A stretch of DNA of 27,736 nt, taken from positions 1 to 27,736 of IMG/VR virus record IMGVR_UViG_3300028844_002209. One strand, given 5' to 3'. Below, piece after piece: positions 14,531 to 22,486 of this stretch. The notes under the pieces are model-generated. The model saw only the letters and a list, made by a program, of their open reading frames with translations, did no database searches and had not been told where the DNA came from. Source of the stretch: a virus. Made by a program: the position numbers and the translations under genes. Numbering within the stretch: position 1 is the stretch's first letter; each line of letters opens with the position of its first letter.

Positions 14531-15887
14531 TTCTTCCTCTATCAAACACTGGTACTGAATCATCGACGGCTGAGTCTATCAGTTCTTCTTGTGCTTCTTG
14601 TTCACAGTCGTAGAGTTTCATTCTACTTCTGTCGACACCAATAACAAACCTTTTGAATACGGTTGGGTCATTGTATCTGTTCTTTAATTGTTTGACCACC
14701 ATTTGGTCTAACTCTTCTAATTCATCACTGGTAATTAATGCAAACATAAAGTCTGCAGTCGCTGGTAAACCAAATGATTCTGAAGTATCAGTAAGTTCTA
14801 CATCTGTAGAACCATATCCACTTCTTGTTGTTTGTGTTGCACTCATGATTGGTACATCAAACTCTACTGCAAGTCCTCTAAGTTCCTCTGCAATACTCTT
14901 TACTAGTGTATATGAGTTTGCACCACTACCTGGCTTGACTCTTGCACTTGAACATATATTTAGATAGTCGATATAAATCATATCGGGTTTGAAATCTTTC
15001 TTAATGTTCAGTTCTTGTAATAGATGTCGGAAGTGACCAACATGTGCTGATGCAGTAGGATATTCTTTGACAATAAGTTTACCTTTGGTCTTCTCTTTGA
15101 TTTTGTCAATCTTCTTATCAAATTGATTCTTAGATAAGTCGGGTAAGTCTTTCATAGGGATATTCAATGTGTTCGAATCTATCCTCTCTGCAATCCTTTC
15201 TTCTGACATTTCAAGTGTAATATAAAGTACGTTCTTGTTCATCATCAAGTTGGCTGATGCCATGTGACACATAAACAATGACTTACCAACACCAGTACCA
15301 GCAAGACATATGTTTAGAGTTTTGTTTGGAAGACCACCTTTGGTAACCTTGTTGAAGTATTCCAAGTCAAATGGAAGTTTTTCTTCTTCAGTGTGGTAGA
15401 ATTCGAATCTATCATCTGAGTTTTCAATGAAATCGTGACCAATGTTAGTGTCAAACGATACAGATAAAGCTTCTTTTAAAAGGTCGGGTATTTCTCCAGT
15501 CGAACGTTGGGACTTTTTGTCGATGACTTCGATACTGTCCATGACTGCAATATAGATTGCTCTATCTTGACACCATTTCTCAGTTTCTTCTACCAACCAT
15601 TCGGTTGGAGTCTCTTCACTGTCCTTACTAATACTATCTACAATAGTTTTTGCGTTCGATAACTGTCCGTCATTAAGAGACGTATTGTTATCAAGATTTA
15701 TGAGAAGTGCTTCCACTGTAGGTGGTTTAGTGTACTTATCGAAGTATGAAACTACTTCGTTGAACACAGTCTTCTCGTCCGACTCGGAGAAATACTCTTC
15801 CTTAAGGAATGGTATTACCTTCCTTGTAAAAGATTCACTCTGAACTAAGTTCTTCAGTATCGTCTGTTCTAGTCTCACTTGTTCCAT
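14490..15887 (-). CDS. Replicative DNA helicase, DnaB/T4 gp41 type
   Basis: A 465-residue RecA-fold helicase that would unwind DNA at the phage replication fork, coupled to primase. The N-terminal 150 residues form the helical DnaB-type domain. Walker A is AGTGVGKS (196-203), followed by H1a [12 protein letters not shown] (225-236). Walker B is MIYIDYLN (303-310). The H3 region is [11 protein letters not shown] and H4 is DRSRMKLYD near the C-terminus. Length agrees with T4 gp41 (475 residues). The start lies inside the end of uvsX (53-base overlap), so the recombinase and helicase are translationally coupled. Confidence 0.95.
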   Translation of the reverse strand: MEQVRLEQTILKNLVQSESFTRKVIPFLKEEYFSESDEKTVFNEVVSYFDKYTKPPTVEALLINLDNNTSLNDGQLSNAKTIVDSISKDSEETPTEWLVEETEKWCQDRAIYIAVMDSIEVIDKKSQRSTGEIPDLLKEALSVSFDTNIGHDFIENSDDRFEFYHTEEEKLPFDLEYFNKVTKGGLPNKTLNICLAGTGVGKSLFMCHMASANLMMNKNVLYITLEMSEERIAERIDSNTLNIPMKDLPDLSKNQFDKKIDKIKEKTKGKLIVKEYPTASAHVGHFRHLLQELNIKKDFKPDMIYIDYLNICSSARVKPGSGANSYTLVKSIAEELRGLAVEFDVPIMSATQTTRSGYGSTDVELTDTSESFGLPATADFMFALITSDELEELDQMVVKQLKNRYNDPTVFKRFVIGVDRSRMKLYDCEQEAQEELIDSAVDDSVPVFDRGRNDGQKRDFSEFKV

Positions 15888-16890
15888 ACTTAAAATATTC
15901 CTGTGCTTTCTGTTCGAGTTGTGCCATTACATCATCTGTAAAGTACTTCTCGGGATTGTTATTAATCGTCTTTCCGAATTCGGTTTTACCTGTAGGTAGT
16001 TTAACACGAGTTCCTTCTTTTGTAAAGACGCCAAATGCAAGTGCCATGTCTAATAGACCATAGTACCTGTCCAATCCTTTTTCATAAGAAAGCCTAACAT
16101 CCACTATTCTATTTTCTACAGTCAATCTTGACTTTGCATTCTTACAGTGAATGATATTTCCGATTATCTCTGTCCCATCCTTCTCTTTCTTTTTAGATAG
16201 ATAGATGATAGACGATGCAGCGTACTTGAGTCCACTACCACCACCCATTTCTTTCTGAGGGAACATAGAACCAATCACATCATATGTGTGGTTTGTGACA
16301 ATCATAGGAACACCAACTCGACCAAGTTTCAAAGTTAGGACTCTAAATGCACCTTTTACAATTTGTGCTCGAGTCATATCCTTTGTCTCTTTACCTTCTG
16401 CAGTATCTTCGATTTCTTTGGTTGTTGATAACATACCAAGTGAATCTAAACACATCATCAAAGGTGGACGTTTGGATTTTGGGGTTTCAGCATACTTATC
16501 CAGTATACTAATCGATTGAGTTCTGAATTCTTGTACAGTAACCACTGGGACAATAATCATCCTAGAGGAATCAATTCCCCTAGATTCAATCATATCCTTT
16601 GATATTGCTGACTCAGACTCAAAGTATATAACTGCAGAATCGGGATTATCAGATAGGAATTGTTTTACTATGCCTAATGCAAAGTATGTTTTACCTGTTG
16701 CTGATTCTCCTGCGATTGCAGTAATTTTGTTGTCGGGAAGTCCACCGTATAGTGAACCACTTAATAGTGCATTGAAAATGTGACTACCTGTGTCTACAAA
16801 GGTATCGACATCTCCAGCTGCAACACCGTCCGAAACGACATTTGCATATTCGTTTCCCGATGCTTTTACTAAATCTTTAATAAATGACAT
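15835..16890 (-). CDS. uvsX: UvsX, RecA-like recombinase
   Basis: A 351-residue strand-exchange protein for recombination-dependent replication and repair. Walker A is GESATGKT (61-68), the strand [11 protein letters not shown] serves as Walker B, and the region around [16 protein letters not shown] carries the L2-like and core elements of T4 UvsX. It is slightly shorter than T4 UvsX (391). ATG 16890 is preceded by GGAGAAGTGTT and by a consensus-like sigma70 promoter. It heads the uvsX-helicase-oxygenase run. The C-terminal tail is acidic ([12 protein letters not shown]), as in RecA-type proteins. Confidence 0.95.
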   Translation of the reverse strand: MSFIKDLVKASGNEYANVVSDGVAAGDVDTFVDTGSHIFNALLSGSLYGGLPDNKITAIAGESATGKTYFALGIVKQFLSDNPDSAVIYFESESAISKDMIESRGIDSSRMIIVPVVTVQEFRTQSISILDKYAETPKSKRPPLMMCLDSLGMLSTTKEIEDTAEGKETKDMTRAQIVKGAFRVLTLKLGRVGVPMIVTNHTYDVIGSMFPQKEMGGGSGLKYAASSIIYLSKKKEKDGTEIIGNIIHCKNAKSRLTVENRIVDVRLSYEKGLDRYYGLLDMALAFGVFTKEGTRVKLPTGKTEFGKTINNNPEKYFTDDVMAQLEQKAQEYFKYGTSETRTDDTEELSSE

Positions 16891-16914
16891 AACACTTCTC
16901 CATAATGTGTATCC

Positions 16915-16943
16915 ATTATAGACTATATTCGGGGTTTGTGCAA
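16915..16943 (-). promoter_or_regulatory. Sigma70-type promoter of uvsX
   Basis: Minus strand TTGCAC (16943-16938), 17-base spacer, TATAAT (16920-16915). The expected start of transcription is near 16908, giving a leader of about 18 bases. The -35 is preceded by a 16-base stretch (16941-16956) that agrees at 14 positions with the one before hsp20. Confidence 0.75.
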
Positions 16944-16950
16944 GGGGGTT

Positions 16951-17130
16951 TTAGAGTTTTTTTTCTATTTCAGATAATTTCTTACCAACTTCAGACATTT
17001 TTTTGTCGAACCTAGTATGTTCCTTCATCATAGCCTTTAACTCTGACATTCCTAATTCCAAGTGGATTATGAATCCGAATATTGCACATATCATTGCAAT
17101 ATAGAAACAATCCATTGGAGAAATAATCAT
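16951..17130 (-). CDS. Small membrane protein with coiled-coil tail, 59 aa
   Basis: The frame starts ATG 17130, overlapping the nuclease stop as ATGA. It reads MIISPMDCFYIAMICAIFGF, then IIHLELGMSELKAMMKEHTR, then an all-helical tail rich in Lys and Glu. Residues 8-24 make one membrane segment; the rest is a coiled coil facing the cytoplasm or periplasm. Its stop is directly followed by the uvsX promoter. The overlap, and the fact that it fills an otherwise unexplained gap, argue that it is real. It resembles small holin or spanin-like peptides only in general form, and function is unknown. Confidence 0.6.
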   Translation of the reverse strand: MIISPMDCFYIAMICAIFGFIIHLELGMSELKAMMKEHTRFDKKMSEVGKKLSEIEKKL

Positions 17131-17594
17131 GACATCACCTTGTCAATCTGTTCTTGAGTGACGACTCCTTTCTCCATTAGAAGCTTTCTATGCTCCATGT
17201 GACGTTCTGTTGTGGTGTCTTTATTCTCACCAGTATATTCCACTGCATGGTGGTCAAGAATCATTTGTCTGTTGACATTGATGATTGATTCATCTTCGCT
17301 ATGAACAAATAACTCTCCAAGTATGCGTCCGAATTTTCCTTTGTCGTGACTAACGAGGGTAATATCACCTTCTGATAGAAGATGTGTAAGATGTTTTTTA
17401 GATGCTTTACCAAACAATTTCTCCACGAGGTCTCTTGTTCTTGATTCGGGTGTATCTATACCCATTAGTCGCACTCTTTGTTTCTTTAAAACTGTTGAGA
17501 ACCCTAAGTCTATGTCGACATCAACTGTATCGCCGTCGACAATTTTACTGACCTTTACATGAAATTCACATTGTTTAAAGTTTTTAGTTCCCAT
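17127..17594 (-). CDS. Thermonuclease-family (SNase) nuclease
   Basis: ATG 17594 gives MGTKNFKQCEFHVKVSKIVD, 4 bases after the IscU-like stop; an upstream in-frame start at 17648 would lie inside that gene. DGDTVDVDIDLGF (20-32), VRLMGIDTPESR (41-52) and KGKFGR (85-90) supply the staphylococcal nuclease active site residues (Asp, Arg42, Glu50, Arg90). There is no signal peptide, so the 155-residue enzyme would act in the cytoplasm, for example in degrading host DNA or in repair. SNase-like genes are common in marine phages. It couples to the 59-residue membrane protein by ATGA. Confidence 0.9.
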   Translation of the reverse strand: MGTKNFKQCEFHVKVSKIVDGDTVDVDIDLGFSTVLKKQRVRLMGIDTPESRTRDLVEKLFGKASKKHLTHLLSEGDITLVSHDKGKFGRILGELFVHSEDESIINVNRQMILDHHAVEYTGENKDTTTERHMEHRKLLMEKGVVTQEQIDKVMS

Positions 17595-17598
17595 GGTT

Positions 17599-18021
17599 CT
17601 ATTTAGGATAGTTGTGTCTGCGATGTTCCAACTTGGTGTCGTAATCAATCATTGCCTTTTTGATTGCGTCTTCAGCAAGAACAGAACAATGAAGTTTAAT
17701 CGGCGGAAGGTCTAACGCATCAGCGATGTCCTTATCCTTAATTAGTTTAGCTTCTTCGATAGTCTTACCCATCATCATATCAACAAACATGGACGAACTT
17801 GCAATTGCACTTCCACATCCATAGGTTTTAAACTTTACGTCAATGATTCTTTCATCATCGTCCAGTAATAGTTGTAATTGCATTACATCACCACAGGCGG
17901 GTGCGCCTGCAAGACCTGTTGCAACATGTGGGTCGTCTTTGTCTAATCGACCTACGGAATGTTTTTCGGGGTTTGCAAGTACTGCTTCAAATCTTTGAAC
18001 TACTTCTTTTGAGTATGCCAT
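17599..18021 (-). CDS. IscU/NifU-like Fe-S cluster scaffold
   Basis: The three cluster-binding cysteines of IscU are present in their usual setting: GAPACGDVMQLQL (C43, with Asp45), YGCGSAIASSS (C69) and LPPIKLHCSVLAEDA (C112). The 140-residue length and the closing helix (EDAIKKAMIDYD) match IscU. In bacteria IscU assembles 2Fe-2S and 4Fe-4S clusters with IscS and hands them to apo-proteins. Here it sits directly between DNA polymerase and a nuclease, so it could supply a viral Fe-S protein or support host metabolism. No IscS, ferredoxin or chaperone gene is in the window. The start is 8 bases after the polymerase stop. Confidence 0.95.
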   Translation of the reverse strand: MAYSKEVVQRFEAVLANPEKHSVGRLDKDDPHVATGLAGAPACGDVMQLQLLLDDDERIIDVKFKTYGCGSAIASSSMFVDMMMGKTIEEAKLIKDKDIADALDLPPIKLHCSVLAEDAIKKAMIDYDTKLEHRRHNYPK

Positions 18022-18029
18022 AACGTTAT

Positions 18030-20522
18030 TTATCCGAAAAAGGAATCTAGCGAGGCAACTGGTTCAACATTCCAGCCAATCTTTTCTATAACCACCTTCA
18101 ATGGTTCTATGAATGACTTGTCAAATTGCATATCATAATCGATATACTTATGCAAGTCGAACTCCTTTGGTAAAACGTTCATAAATGATATGACGTTCTC
18201 GTTGATTGGATTTGGTGTAGTGAGATATGTAAAGTGTAGTTTTTCTCCACTCTTAATCAACTCATAACGTTTGTGAATGTTCTTCTGTTTTAAATGATGG
18301 TTGTAAAGTAATGCACCGCGTACGTGTATAGGTGTACCCTTTCCATAGATTTGTGTTGGGTCTGCATACTGTCCTAGGTTATTACAACCTCTAGGTGAAG
18401 ACATATCTTCGGGTGCAAGTCTACGGAAATCCATCCGTGCATTCTCAACAAAGTCCCATAGTTCTTCTTCAGTCCCTTGCATCACAATCTTGAATGCATC
18501 TGTAAGTTTACCCCTAACCCATTGTGGTGTACTGGACTTTGCAGTCTCAATACCCATCATCTTGAGTTTAGGTTCGGCTAGTCGGACTCCTTCGTTGTCG
18601 ATGACGTTGAGGATGTATCTTTTCTTTGCAGTCCAAATCCCACGGTCTGCGATGACCTCTCTCCCCATCTCCATCTTCTGTTCGAAGGCATTGGTGTATT
18701 TTGCAAGTTCTTGGAAACCTTTGTCAAGAACGTCTTCCATGTGTGACTTTGCGATTGAGTCGATGAAGTTTGTAATTTTTTGTTTATCAGTCTCATTAGG
18801 CATTACCTGCTGTATCAGTTTGTCTAGTGTAATATACACAGAATCGGTATCCATTGCAACAACATAGTCTTCATCTGTCTTGAGTGTGGTATTTAACCAA
18901 TCATTGATTGTCTTCTCTGCATGTTTAATAATCAGCTGACCCGACAATGTGATTGCCTCTGCAAGTTGTGGGTCAAAGAATGCAAAGTATTGGTTTGCCA
19001 AAGCACCATATGCTGAGTTCAAAGCAATCTTCCTAACCTGTTGGTTATTGTAAGAACGTTTGATTAATGTGTTGAGTTCGTTCTTACGTTTCCTATCTGT
19101 ACAAGTTTGTAGTTCCTTCTGATACCCAATCATTTTACCCTTCCACATCTTACGTTCGTCATAGAACTTCTGCATAAGTTCGGGAAGGAACCCTTGTTTA
19201 TCGTTTGAGAACCTAGCCCCGTTTGGTGTGATACCGAGTGCGCCATCAACAATCGTTTCCTTGTTGAATAATTTTTCTACGGATGTATCGGTCAACCCTC
19301 TCTGCATTTTCTCGGGTGAGATATTGTACTGCATGATGATGTGTGGATACAGTGAGTTCAAATCGAATGAGACAACCCATTCATGTTTACCCACGATAGG
19401 TTCTTTGACATATGCACCTTGGATTCTATCACCTTTTGTTTGTGACAGCTTCTGTGGTGGTGTTGCAATTTTCTGTTCCTTCAGAAAGTTATAGATGATT
19501 GTTTCCCAATACTTAACCATACCAAAAGTGTCGTTGTAATTACACTTAGCATTGTAAGACATTGCAAGAATCAATTCCATCAAACCTAGTTTCTCCTCTA
19601 GGTCTTCTACCAAGGTAACATCCTTTACATTGTAAGCAAGGAACTTGGAATAATTGTTTCTGTATAGATGGTGAAGAGAACCTTCCTCTTCATATGATAT
19701 CTTTGATTTACCTAGTTCCACATTTGCAATGTGGTCTAGTCTGTATGACTCTTGGTTTACAAAAGTATGTTTTTTGTAAAGCTCTAGGTAATCAATTACA
19801 TTGATTCCATACAGATTAAAGACCTGTTGGGTAGAACCCCAGTTGGTCTTGAACTCTCTGACATCACACATGTTCCATGGTGAAAACTTTCTATGTGATT
19901 CCGAACCGAATACTCTGTCCACACGATTACAAAGGTAAGTGATGTCAAAAGTATTAACATTCCAACCAGTAATGATGTCGAACTTTTCTTTTCTCCAGTA
20001 CTTGATGAATTGTTCAAGTAGGTCTTTCTCATCCTGTGCTTCATGATAATGTACGTTGGCTGGTGCCTCGTCCCACGGCCCAATCCCGAATGTGTGAGCC
20101 ATAAATCTAAAAGGTTTGATGGTGATTGCGTTTACTTTTTCCAAAGCTTGCATGGGTTCGGGGAACCCATCTTCACATTCACACTCAATATCTAGTGTTG
20201 CAATTTTGATAACTTTTGGGTCATACTTGATGTCCCCTTGAAACTTATCAGCAATGTATGTATAGATGTATCTATCATACCCATGGATTTCCATCCCTGC
20301 TGTTCCAGCAAACTTCTCTCGGAACTTTCTTGCACCACCCATCGAACTGAGATTAACAGCCTCAAGGTTCTTCCCATCCAGTGATTTGAATGCAGAAGGT
20401 TTTTTGGTTGGGACGTAATGATTAGGACGGTAGTCCACAGACATTTGAACCTGTTTCTTTCCTTGGTAACCTTTTACGAGTATTTTGTCGCGAGTTCGAC
20501 ACACATTAGTATAAAAATCCAT
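18030..20522 (-). CDS. Family B DNA polymerase (T4 gp43 type)
   Basis: Replicative polymerase with proofreading. ExoI is ATLDIECECEDGFP (Asp111, Glu113), ExoII GWNVNTFDITYLC, ExoIII YNVKDVTLVEDL. Motif A is DLNSLYPHIIMQY, motif B KIALNSAYGALAN, motif C MDTDSVYI, and KKRY is present in TAKKRYILNVID. All catalytic residues are intact; 830 residues compare with 898 in T4. The C-terminus ends VASLDSFFG, a clamp-binding-type peptide (SLDSFF) also found at the end of the TET-like enzyme. The ATG follows a perfect dyad with a TATAAT core. Confidence 0.97.
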   Translation of the reverse strand: MDFYTNVCRTRDKILVKGYQGKKQVQMSVDYRPNHYVPTKKPSAFKSLDGKNLEAVNLSSMGGARKFREKFAGTAGMEIHGYDRYIYTYIADKFQGDIKYDPKVIKIATLDIECECEDGFPEPMQALEKVNAITIKPFRFMAHTFGIGPWDEAPANVHYHEAQDEKDLLEQFIKYWRKEKFDIITGWNVNTFDITYLCNRVDRVFGSESHRKFSPWNMCDVREFKTNWGSTQQVFNLYGINVIDYLELYKKHTFVNQESYRLDHIANVELGKSKISYEEEGSLHHLYRNNYSKFLAYNVKDVTLVEDLEEKLGLMELILAMSYNAKCNYNDTFGMVKYWETIIYNFLKEQKIATPPQKLSQTKGDRIQGAYVKEPIVGKHEWVVSFDLNSLYPHIIMQYNISPEKMQRGLTDTSVEKLFNKETIVDGALGITPNGARFSNDKQGFLPELMQKFYDERKMWKGKMIGYQKELQTCTDRKRKNELNTLIKRSYNNQQVRKIALNSAYGALANQYFAFFDPQLAEAITLSGQLIIKHAEKTINDWLNTTLKTDEDYVVAMDTDSVYITLDKLIQQVMPNETDKQKITNFIDSIAKSHMEDVLDKGFQELAKYTNAFEQKMEMGREVIADRGIWTAKKRYILNVIDNEGVRLAEPKLKMMGIETAKSSTPQWVRGKLTDAFKIVMQGTEEELWDFVENARMDFRRLAPEDMSSPRGCNNLGQYADPTQIYGKGTPIHVRGALLYNHHLKQKNIHKRYELIKSGEKLHFTYLTTPNPINENVISFMNVLPKEFDLHKYIDYDMQFDKSFIEPLKVVIEKIGWNVEPVASLDSFFG

Positions 20523-20523
20523 A

Positions 20524-20538
20524 CTGTTATTATAACAG
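20524..20538. promoter_or_regulatory. Dyad at the DNA polymerase start
   Basis: The site is CTGTTAT-T-ATAACAG, two perfect 7-base arms around one base, one base upstream of the polymerase ATG. On the minus strand it contains TATAAT. A -35 (TTGTAG, 17 bases upstream) is poor. It could be an operator, a promoter -10, or a translational control hairpin; T4 gp43 represses its own translation by binding a hairpin at its ribosome site. No clear Shine-Dalgarno lies next to the ATG, so ribosome entry probably overlaps this dyad. Confidence 0.5.
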
Positions 20539-20546
20539 AAAGAGGT

Positions 20547-20768
20547 CTATTCTACAAGTGTTTTTTTGGTTGGATGTAGTAATTCTTTTACTGATTTTAG
20601 CTTATCTTGAGCATCTGCAAGTTTCTCAACTTCTGCATCTACTGCCTGAACGATATCAGAATGGTCTCCGATACCTGCTGGGTTTTCTTGGTAGACTTGA
20701 ATGTTTGCAGTGTGTACTGCAATATCACCTTCGTACTTCTTTTCTAATGCTCTTAATATATCTGCCAC
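20547..20768 (-). CDS. Small phage protein with GTG start, 73 aa
   Basis: GTG 20768 starts MADILRALEKKYEGDIAVHT, one base after the stop of the Sm-like gene; no ATG is available near this point. The sequence is helical (DIVQAVDAEVEKLADAQDKL, KSVKELLHPTKKTLVE). I recall comparable small proteins next to DNA polymerase in marine T4-like phages, without known function. It ends 25 bases before the polymerase ATG, so it is likely co-transcribed with it. Confidence 0.7.
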   Translation of the reverse strand: MADILRALEKKYEGDIAVHTANIQVYQENPAGIGDHSDIVQAVDAEVEKLADAQDKLKSVKELLHPTKKTLVE

Positions 20769-20769
20769 T

Positions 20770-21036
20770 TTATTTATTTCCAGTTAACACCTTGTAGTTT
20801 TGTGCAAGGTTTGGTCTAGGTTCAAAACAAGACACTACTCTGACTTTAGAAATATCAAAAGTATAGTCTTTTGCATAAGGTATCCATGGAGCTAGACCTA
20901 CTTCCATTTGGCCACCTTGAATCTCAACAATACAAGCATGTGCTTCTTCTACCACGTACTTGAATAATTTTTCTGTTACTTTACCAATAACGACATCTCC
21001 GTTTTCTAAACGAAGACATTTGATAGGGTTAGACAT
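20770..21036 (-). CDS. Sm-like (LSM-fold) phage protein, 88 aa
   Basis: A beta-rich sequence MSNPIKCLRLENGDVVIGKV, then AHACIVEIQGGQMEVGLAPW, then YTFDISKVRVVSCFEPRPNL. The pattern LxxGxxxIGxVTE...V...I..V is that of the Sm/LSM fold, and I know it from marine phages. In bacteria Hfq-type Sm proteins bind AU-rich RNA; whether this one does is not known. The ATG overlaps the lysozyme stop by 8 bases. Confidence 0.7.
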   Translation of the reverse strand: MSNPIKCLRLENGDVVIGKVTEKLFKYVVEEAHACIVEIQGGQMEVGLAPWIPYAKDYTFDISKVRVVSCFEPRPNLAQNYKVLTGNK

Positions 21037-21484
21037 TTAGTACTGACTCCTGTAATTCAACTGAACGTCTTCCGACTTGTCTGAACCAACGGCTGTCTTC
21101 CATTTCAACTGCCATTCTTTTCCAGTCTTCTGATACAACTGCTTTCCACATGTTGTTGAACTTACCAAAACGACTTCCACCTAAGTTGAATGTCATATTG
21201 ACTAGTACGTGTTGAATATCTTCGGGTAAAGAATAAAAATCCTTCCCACCTTTTGATTCAAACAAATGAATAGTTTCATCCACGTGTTTGTCAAAATCTG
21301 CTTCGTAGTATGCATCTACTACTGATTGTGATACTGGAGTTCCTGCTGGTTGTCCATGTTCTGCATCACCCTCTTTGATTAGATGTCCAACACCAAGTGT
21401 TAGATATCCTAATGAGTCTGCGTATACTTCAAGTACCTCGCCCTCATGACGCTTAATTTGTGCTTTCAATACTTCTTTATTCAT
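21029..21484 (-). CDS. Endolysin, T4 lysozyme (GH24) family
   Basis: Muramidase that cleaves peptidoglycan for host lysis. HEGEVLEVYADSLGYLTLGV supplies the catalytic triad Glu14, Asp23, Thr29, spaced 9 and 6 apart exactly as in T4 lysozyme (11, 20, 26). Further landmarks are NMTFNLGGSRFGKF and the C-terminal WFRQVGRRSVELQ. The protein is 151 residues against 164 in T4. No signal peptide is present, so a holin is needed; none is recognised in the window. It lies between the modification operon and the Sm-like gene. Confidence 0.95.
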   Translation of the reverse strand: MNKEVLKAQIKRHEGEVLEVYADSLGYLTLGVGHLIKEGDAEHGQPAGTPVSQSVVDAYYEADFDKHVDETIHLFESKGGKDFYSLPEDIQHVLVNMTFNLGGSRFGKFNNMWKAVVSEDWKRMAVEMEDSRWFRQVGRRSVELQESVLNV

Positions 21485-21500
21485 TGATTAATCCTTATTG

Positions 21501-21665
21501 TTATTCGGGGGTAGGTGGTTCAGTAGTCTTCTCTACCCATGTGTATTCGGCGTAAGCACCTTTGAGTGCGTCAAGCATTCCTTCTTCACAGGATAAAACA
21601 TACATCTCCTGTCCTTCCTCTACCTCGTCGGCTGTTAGCCTAAATTTATGATACTCTAGTGCCAT
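21501..21665 (-). CDS. Small acidic hypothetical protein, 54 aa
   Basis: ATG 21665, behind GGGAGAAAGAAG, starts MALEYHKFRLTADEVEEGQE and continues MYVLSCEEGMLDALKGAYAE to a Pro-rich end (EPPTPE). It overlaps the end of the 107-residue gene by 20 bases and stops 17 bases before the lysozyme. The acidic composition is similar to small phage inhibitor proteins, but I recognise no family. Codon use matches the neighbours and the ribosome site is good. Confidence 0.55.
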   Translation of the reverse strand: MALEYHKFRLTADEVEEGQEMYVLSCEEGMLDALKGAYAEYTWVEKTTEPPTPE

Positions 21666-21969
21666 CTTCTTTCTCCCTCTTCATTTGTTCCTCGACAAGT
21701 TCCATTAATATGTCACCCATGAGGTCGTTTAATTCACTATTATTTAGGAGTTCCTCAAGTCCAATCTCTGTCTTCCAGCCATCATGGCCATGTGGAAACC
21801 TTCTTATAGTTCTTGTGAAGTTGATATTTGGTTTACCTTCTTCGAATTGTATCTTGCCATACTGGTATACAAGTCCGTCCCATTTTCCACCTGTTAGTTC
21901 GATGGCTGCATCATCCTCATTGGGATTCTCTACAACCATGTAGACTTTTTTATGAAATAATTCTGTCAT
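21646..21969 (-). CDS. Hypothetical protein, 107 aa, end of modification operon
   Basis: ATG 21969 follows GAGGAAGAAATAT and gives MTELFHKKVYMVVENPNEDD. The middle is beta-like (GGKWDGLVYQYGKIQFEEGK, PNINFTRTIRRFPHGHDGWK) and the end is an acidic helix (LMGDILMELVEEQMKREKED). It overlaps the kinase gene by 20 bases. The family is unknown. Because it is coupled to the kinase it could be an accessory of the modification pathway, but nothing in the sequence proves it. Confidence 0.65.
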   Translation of the reverse strand: MTELFHKKVYMVVENPNEDDAAIELTGGKWDGLVYQYGKIQFEEGKPNINFTRTIRRFPHGHDGWKTEIGLEELLNNSELNDLMGDILMELVEEQMKREKEDGTRVS

Positions 21970-22486
21970 ATATTTCTTCCTCAATTTTCATAGAAGTCTC
22001 TATAGAATTGTTATCACGAATCTGCAATTGTCCTAGTAGATTCATGTTTGTTAATATGTTGTTTATCTGACTCCGTCTCCCTTTCAACCACACTTCGGAC
22101 TGTGTGTCTCCACGTTCTGCGTGACGATTGTGTTCTTCCGATAACTCTACTGTTAGTACGTAAACGCGTGCTTCGTGATTGTCTATTAACCATTCTATAT
22201 CCTTACCTCGAAAGTATCTATCACCTTCGATTAATACATGTTTATATGCAATGTTTGCCCACTCAATGAATTCTCTAAATTGTGGTATAGAACCGTGAGA
22301 GAGCTTATCAGTTCCACCGAATGTCTCTCCCTCGGGATATTGACCGACTACTAATACGTCACCATGTTCTTGGCACTTAAATAGTTTCATCGGTTCAATT
22401 AGGTTGGGTTCATCTAACCTAGAGATAAGTCTTCTCATGAGAGTTGACTTTCCCGAACATGGAACTCCACCAACCATGATAATCAT
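21950..22486 (-). CDS. P-loop kinase of the type found in phage DNA-hypermodification clusters
   Basis: Walker A is GGVPCSGKST (6-15). VVGQYPEGETFGGTDKLSHG (46-65) and VLIEGDRYF (84-92) are the features I associate with P-loop kinases that sit beside TET/JBP and thymidine-hypermodification genes, and that are thought to phosphorylate the hydroxymethyl group of the base in DNA. The C-terminal part has WLKGRRSQINNILTNMN, probably the nucleotide lid. It is coupled by ATGA to the ParB-like gene and lies in the same operon as the methyltransferase and TET-like enzyme. The substrate (5hmC in DNA) is inferred from context. A nucleotide or RNA kinase is the alternative. Confidence 0.75.
   Translation of the reverse strand: MIIMVGGVPCSGKSTLMRRLISRLDEPNLIEPMKLFKCQEHGDVLVVGQYPEGETFGGTDKLSHGSIPQFREFIEWANIAYKHVLIEGDRYFRGKDIEWLIDNHEARVYVLTVELSEEHNRHAERGDTQSEVWLKGRRSQINNILTNMNLLGQLQIRDNNSIETSMKIEEEIYDRIIS

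Noticed and set aside
18027-18034. GATAAATA as a late promoter for the IscU-like gene
   Set aside because: The motif is made of the polymerase stop codon and ends 5 bases before the ATG, so a transcript would start at or after the start codon. The same applies to 8881-8888 and 20771-20777.
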